From Clostridiales bacterium UBA4706 (GTDB taxonomy: Bacteria > Bacillota > Clostridia > Oscillospirales > Oscillospiraceae): 8,573 bases of DNA. A program made the position numbers and the translations under genes. Numbering within the stretch: the stretch's first letter is position 1; the number at the start of each line of letters is the position of its first letter. This document shows, piece by piece, positions 5,621-8,573 of the stretch. The stretch spans positions 1 to 8,573 of the forward strand of contig DHKA01000057.1 in the NCBI GenBank assembly GCA_002404605.1, written 5' to 3'. A model generated the notes under the pieces. It was not told the origin of the DNA. It saw only the letters and a program-made list of their open reading frames with translations, and did no database searches.

Positions 5621-5971
5621 ATGGAGTTTACCGAAACCATTAAGAAAAATTACGAGTTCCGCCGCCTGTACGCCAAGGGCAAGAGTGCGGTCACGCCGAC
5701 GCTCGTTGTGTATACCCGCCGCGTAAAGACCGGCGGCAACCGCGTGGGCTTCACCGTCACCACCCGGCTCGGCCACGCCGTGACGCGAAACCGCGTCCGG
5801 CGGCGTTTGCGGGAGATCTACCGTCTCCACGAAGCCGAGCTGCGCCGCGGCGCGGAGCTTGTCGTTGTCGCGCGCTCGCGCAGCGTCACCGCCGCCTACA
5901 GCGAGCTGGAGCGGGATTTTCTCCGCGCCTGCCGCAAGCTCTCGCTGACGCTGGAGGAGACTGCCCAGTGA
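5621..5971 (+). CDS. rnpA: Ribonuclease P protein component
   Basis: A 116-residue basic protein that binds the RNase P RNA and the 5' leader of pre-tRNAs, helping cleavage to the mature tRNA 5' end. It has the aromatic N-terminal region with [15 protein letters not shown] (8-22), the central strand [21 protein letters not shown] (41-61), and the family signature RNR at 56-58 within an arginine-rich helix (56-68). Length is typical. The start is ATG at 5621, with AAAGGGA around 5603-5609; the spacing of about 11 bases is a little long. Its TGA stop overlaps the yidD GTG start by four bases. It lies in its normal place after rpmH. Confidence 0.96.
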   Translation: MEFTETIKKNYEFRRLYAKGKSAVTPTLVVYTRRVKTGGNRVGFTVTTRLGHAVTRNRVRRRLREIYRLHEAELRRGAELVVVARSRSVTAAYSELERDFLRACRKLSLTLEETAQ

Positions 5972-6186
5972 AAGCCGTTCTTCTCCGGCTCATCCGATTT
6001 TACCGGAAAAATATCTCTCCCCGAAAGCCTCCCTGCTGCCGGTTTATCCCGACATGCTCCCAGTACGCGCTGGAAGCCATCGAGAAATACGGCGCTGCCA
6101 AGGGAGGCTGGCTCGCATTCAAGCGCATCTGCCGGTGCCATCCGTTCCATACCGGCGAACACGATTTCTACGACCCTGTGCCCTGA
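5968..6186 (+). CDS. yidD: Membrane protein insertion efficiency factor YidD
   Basis: A 72-residue protein of the YidD family, a small inner-face membrane-associated factor that improves YidC-dependent insertion. It has an amphipathic basic N-terminal helix ([17 protein letters not shown], 2-18) and then the conserved core [19 protein letters not shown] (24-42), [16 protein letters not shown] (45-60) and the [10 protein letters not shown] tail (63-72). Cysteines C23/C24, C30, C55 and C57 are in the usual places. The GTG start at 5968 forms GTGA with the rnpA stop, and GGAGGAG lies 8 bases before it, so translation is probably coupled to rnpA. yidC follows after 33 bases. Length and placement are normal. 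Confidence 0.96.
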   Translation: MKAVLLRLIRFYRKNISPRKPPCCRFIPTCSQYALEAIEKYGAAKGGWLAFKRICRCHPFHTGEHDFYDPVP

Positions 6187-6219
6187 ACGGGCAACGCTGA
6201 AAGACGGGAGTTACCTTCT

Positions 6220-7545
6220 ATGTTTGTCAAAGCATTCGGTTCTGTGCTGCTGCTCTTCTATAATTTCTGCGGCAGCTACGGCGGAGCGATCCTTCTCTTC
6301 GGTCTCCTCGTGAAGCTCATCATGCTGCCCTTCCAGATGAAGAGCAAGCACAGCATGATGCGCACCACCATGCTCACGCCCCGCGTGAAGGAGCTGGAGA
6401 AGCGCTATGCCACCAACAAGCAGAAGTATCAGGAAGAGGTCGCCAAGCTCTATAAGGAAGCCAAGATCAACCCGATGTCCGGCTGCCTGTGGACGCTGAT
6501 CCCCTTCCCGATCGTCATCATCCTTTACTCGGTCGTTCGTCAGCCGCTCGTCGCGCTGATGAAGCTCTCGCAGGAGAACATTGACGTTCTGACCGACGTC
6601 GTCACCAAGCTTGGCTTCTACACCGCCCCCGCCAAGACGGACGCCTACTCCCAGATGACCATCGCCAATGTGCTGCATGAGCACTTTGCCGATATCGTCT
6701 CCAACCCCGGCGTGGCGGACTTTGCCAGCCGGCTTAAGGACATCAACTTCCACTTCCTCGGTCTCAACATGATCGAGAAGCCGTCGCTCATGTTCTGGAA
6801 CACCCCGGAATGGCAGACCGGTCTCTGGTACATCGCGGTGCTGATGTTCCTCATTCCGTTCATCTCCGCCGGCCTCACCATTCTCCAGACGAAGCTCACC
6901 CAGAAGATGAATCCTCCGCAGGATCCCCAGACCGCGCAGACCAGCAAGACCATGAACCTCATTATGCCGCTGATGAGTATTTACATCTGCTTCATCATGC
7001 CGGTGTCCATGGGCCTGTACTGGATCGAGCAGAGCGTGCTCGGCATCATTCAGGAAGCCATTCTCAACCGTTACTATAAGACGAAGCTCGATGCGGAAAT
7101 GGCCGAGTTCAACGAGGCGCAGCGCAAGAAGGACGCCGAGATGGAAGCCAAGCGCGCCGAGACCGAGCGTCTCAAAGCCGAGGGCAAGACCCAGGTCAAT
7201 GCCAACACGAGCAAGAAGCGCCTCGCCGCGCAGGAGCGCAACGCCGAGGAGCAGCGTCTTGCCGCGATCCGCGCCGCCGAGCGCGCCGCGAAGAATCCGG
7301 GCGCGGAGCTGCCCGCCTCGCAGGTCGGCACCCGCCGCTTTGCCCGCGGCCGTGCTTACGTGGCGGACCGCTATGATGTGACCGAGGCGGAAGCCGCCGC
7401 CGAGACTGCCGAGGCCGCCGCCGCGGGTGAGGCCGATCTCGAAGAGGCGAAGGCGCAGCTTGCCGAATCGGAAGCTGTCAAGACTGTCGAAACGGTCGAG
7501 ACCGCCGAGACCGCCGAAGCTCCCGCCGCCGAAGAGAAGGAGTAA
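6220..7545 (+). CDS. yidC: Membrane protein insertase YidC (Oxa1 family)
   Basis: A 441-residue insertase that places membrane proteins in the bilayer, alone or with SecYEG. Five helices are seen: about 20-39, 89-107, 203-224, 247-265 and 266-281. Between the first two is the cytoplasmic hairpin with MLTPRVKELEKRY (51-63). The groove position usually holding Arg in helix 1 appears to be Lys32 (GLLVKLIMLP). There is no lipoprotein signal peptide or large N-terminal domain, unlike Bacillus SpoIIIJ and E. coli YidC respectively. The loop between helices 2 and 3 is long, about 95 residues. After residue 287 comes a tail of about 150 residues: a charged, probably helical Lys/Arg/Glu/Ala part, then an acidic Ala/Glu part with VET/AET repeats. 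Long basic tails of YidC2-type proteins contact ribosomes; that role here is inference. ATG at 6220 has GGGAG 9 bases upstream. Confidence 0.96.
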   Translation: MFVKAFGSVLLLFYNFCGSYGGAILLFGLLVKLIMLPFQMKSKHSMMRTTMLTPRVKELEKRYATNKQKYQEEVAKLYKEAKINPMSGCLWTLIPFPIVIILYSVVRQPLVALMKLSQENIDVLTDVVTKLGFYTAPAKTDAYSQMTIANVLHEHFADIVSNPGVADFASRLKDINFHFLGLNMIEKPSLMFWNTPEWQTGLWYIAVLMFLIPFISAGLTILQTKLTQKMNPPQDPQTAQTSKTMNLIMPLMSIYICFIMPVSMGLYWIEQSVLGIIQEAILNRYYKTKLDAEMAEFNEAQRKKDAEMEAKRAETERLKAEGKTQVNANTSKKRLAAQERNAEEQRLAAIRAAERAAKNPGAELPASQVGTRRFARGRAYVADRYDVTEAEAAAETAEAAAAGEADLEEAKAQLAESEAVKTVETVETAETAEAPAAEEKE

Positions 7546-7552
7546 AACACAC

Positions 7553-8500
7553 ATGATTCGATCCATAGAAGCCACCGGCAAAACGAAGGAGCTGGCCATC
7601 CGCGCCGCTCTGGAGCAGCTCAAGCTAACCGAGGACGACATCACCTATGAGATCCTCGAGCTGGGCCGCAGCGGTTTTCTGGGTATCGGCGCTGTTCCGG
7701 CGCGTGTCCGCGTCAGCTATGACGACGGTCAGAGCGAACCCAAGCCGGTGAAGACCCAGCCGGTCAAGGCCCCGGCGAAGAAGCCCGAAACTGCCAAGAA
7801 GAGCGAGCCGAAGAAGGCCGAGCCGCGCCAGTACGCCGCCGGGAGCCAGGAAAAGGAAGTCGAGAGCTTCCTTCGCGGCCTGCTCGAACGCATGGGCGTG
7901 GAATGCACCATCGATATTTCCGAACGCGAAGGCGGCGGGCTGGAAGTCAAGCTCGACGGCCCCGATATGGGCGCCGTGATCGGTCGCCGCGGTGAAACGC
8001 TCGACGCCATCCAGCACCTTGTGAACTATGCCGTCAACCGCGGCAGCGACAAGCGGATGCACATCAGCGTGGACGCTGAGGGCTACCGCAGCAAGCGCGA
8101 GGAATCGCTCGTCCATCTGGCTCACAAGATGGCGGCGAAGGCGATCAAGTATAAGCGCAGCATGGCTCTCGAGCCGATGAACTCCTACGAGCGCCACGTG
8201 ATCCACACGGCGCTGCAGGACTACGAGGGCGTTTCCACCAGCTCCACCGGCGTGGAGCCGAACCGCCGCGTCGTCGTCAACTACGAGCGCCCCGCCGGAG
8301 AGACGGAAGAGCCGCGCCGCGGCAACCGCGGCGAGCGCAGCCGCCGTCCGCGTGAGAACCGCGAAAACCGCCCCCCGCGCGCGGCCGCTCCCGCGCCGGA
8401 GAAGAAGGCGGAGACCGCCGAGCCTCTCCCCGCGCCCGAGTATCCCGCGGACTACACCCCGCCGGTGAAGAACAAGCCCCAGAGCCGCGAGTGGTGCTAA
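7553..8500 (+). CDS. jag: Jag/KhpB RNA-binding protein (Jag-N, KH and R3H domains)
   Basis: A 315-residue cytoplasmic RNA-binding protein. Jag-N is at 1-54 (ATGKTKELAIRAALEQL and GRSGFLGIGAVPARV), followed by a Lys/Pro/Ala-rich linker (60-95), a KH domain (about 100-175) with the GXXG loop G144-R-R-G147, and an R3H domain (about 176-243) with R214-x3-H218 in SYERHVIHTAL. In streptococci KhpB pairs with KhpA and affects cell division and elongation; the Jag-N domain is thought to link it to the membrane near YidC. The start is ATG at 7553, with AAGGAG at 7537-7542 overlapping the yidC stop; the upstream open frame lies inside yidC and is not family-like. A C-terminal extension of about 70 residues (245-315), first Arg/Glu/Asn-rich and then Pro-rich, goes beyond the usual end after R3H. 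It is the last gene before a hairpin. Confidence 0.95.
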   Translation: MIRSIEATGKTKELAIRAALEQLKLTEDDITYEILELGRSGFLGIGAVPARVRVSYDDGQSEPKPVKTQPVKAPAKKPETAKKSEPKKAEPRQYAAGSQEKEVESFLRGLLERMGVECTIDISEREGGGLEVKLDGPDMGAVIGRRGETLDAIQHLVNYAVNRGSDKRMHISVDAEGYRSKREESLVHLAHKMAAKAIKYKRSMALEPMNSYERHVIHTALQDYEGVSTSSTGVEPNRRVVVNYERPAGETEEPRRGNRGERSRRPRENRENRPPRAAAPAPEKKAETAEPLPAPEYPADYTPPVKNKPQSREWC

Positions 8501-8504
8501 CGCT

Positions 8505-8541
8505 TCAAACGGAAGCCTTGCACAGCAAGGCTTCCGTTTGA
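8505..8541 (+). terminator. Long perfect hairpin after jag, probable terminator
   Basis: A 16-bp perfect stem (8505-8520 with 8526-8541, arms CAAACGGAAGCCTTG and its complement) around a 5-base CACAG loop, starting 4 bases after the jag stop. There is no T-run after it (GGGGATG follows); the only T's are the TTT in the 3' arm. It can act in either direction. It could stop transcription, protect the mRNA 3' end, or both. Confidence 0.6.
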
Positions 8542-8573
8542 GGGGATGCGGCTCGCCGCAGCGCACTCGTTGT

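Noticed and set aside
7480..7545. VET/AET repeats at the yidC 3' end as a possible separate repeat element
   Set aside because: Short, imperfect and in frame; best seen as low-complexity coding sequence of the acidic tail.
6211..7644. Long antisense open frame opposite yidC (477 codons)
   Set aside because: Low-complexity Gly/Leu/His/Arg translation without motifs; yidC on the plus strand explains the sequence.

Overview
The window looks like chromosomal DNA from a GC-rich, anaerobic low-branching Firmicute, most likely a Clostridia of the Oscillospiraceae/Ruminococcaceae type. The evidence is the rpmH-rnpA-yidD-yidC-jag gene order, an L34 sequence of clostridial type, an oxygen-sensitive iron-sulfur serine dehydratase, QueH plus a QueT-family transporter, strong AGGAGG-type ribosome binding sites and sigma-A promoters. 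The organism assignment is inference. No phage, insertion sequence, CRISPR array or tRNA gene was seen, and the coding density is high.

Region 1 (25-2221, minus strand) is a two-gene unit: a dCMP deaminase, then an overlapping gene for a polytopic membrane protein resembling GT-C (PMT/ArnT-like) glycosyltransferases. It is driven by a good promoter at 2259-2288. Region 2 (2292-4727, plus strand) starts from a back-to-back divergent promoter. It encodes the epoxyqueuosine reductase QueH, a QueT-family precursor transporter and a single-chain L-serine dehydratase whose start overlaps the queT stop as ATGA. The first two genes fit salvage and completion of the queuosine tRNA modification. The serine dehydratase is a metabolic passenger.

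Region 3 (4785-5294, plus strand) is a self-contained transcription unit with its own near-consensus promoter, a structured leader, one small gene and a strong intrinsic terminator. The gene encodes a 114-residue, very acidic, histidine-rich protein made of two near-identical 39-residue units. I do not recognise its family, and it is the most novel item here.

Region 4 (5307-8541, plus strand) is the conserved rpmH-rnpA-yidD-yidC-jag operon: ribosomal protein L34, the RNase P protein, a membrane-insertion helper, the YidC insertase and the KH/R3H RNA-binding protein Jag/KhpB. It ends in a long perfect hairpin. rpmH (44 codons) and the correct starts of several genes were found by reading the sequence directly. 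YidC and Jag both carry unusually long, charged C-terminal extensions. dnaA and DnaA-box clusters, which often lie near rpmH, are not present in this window.
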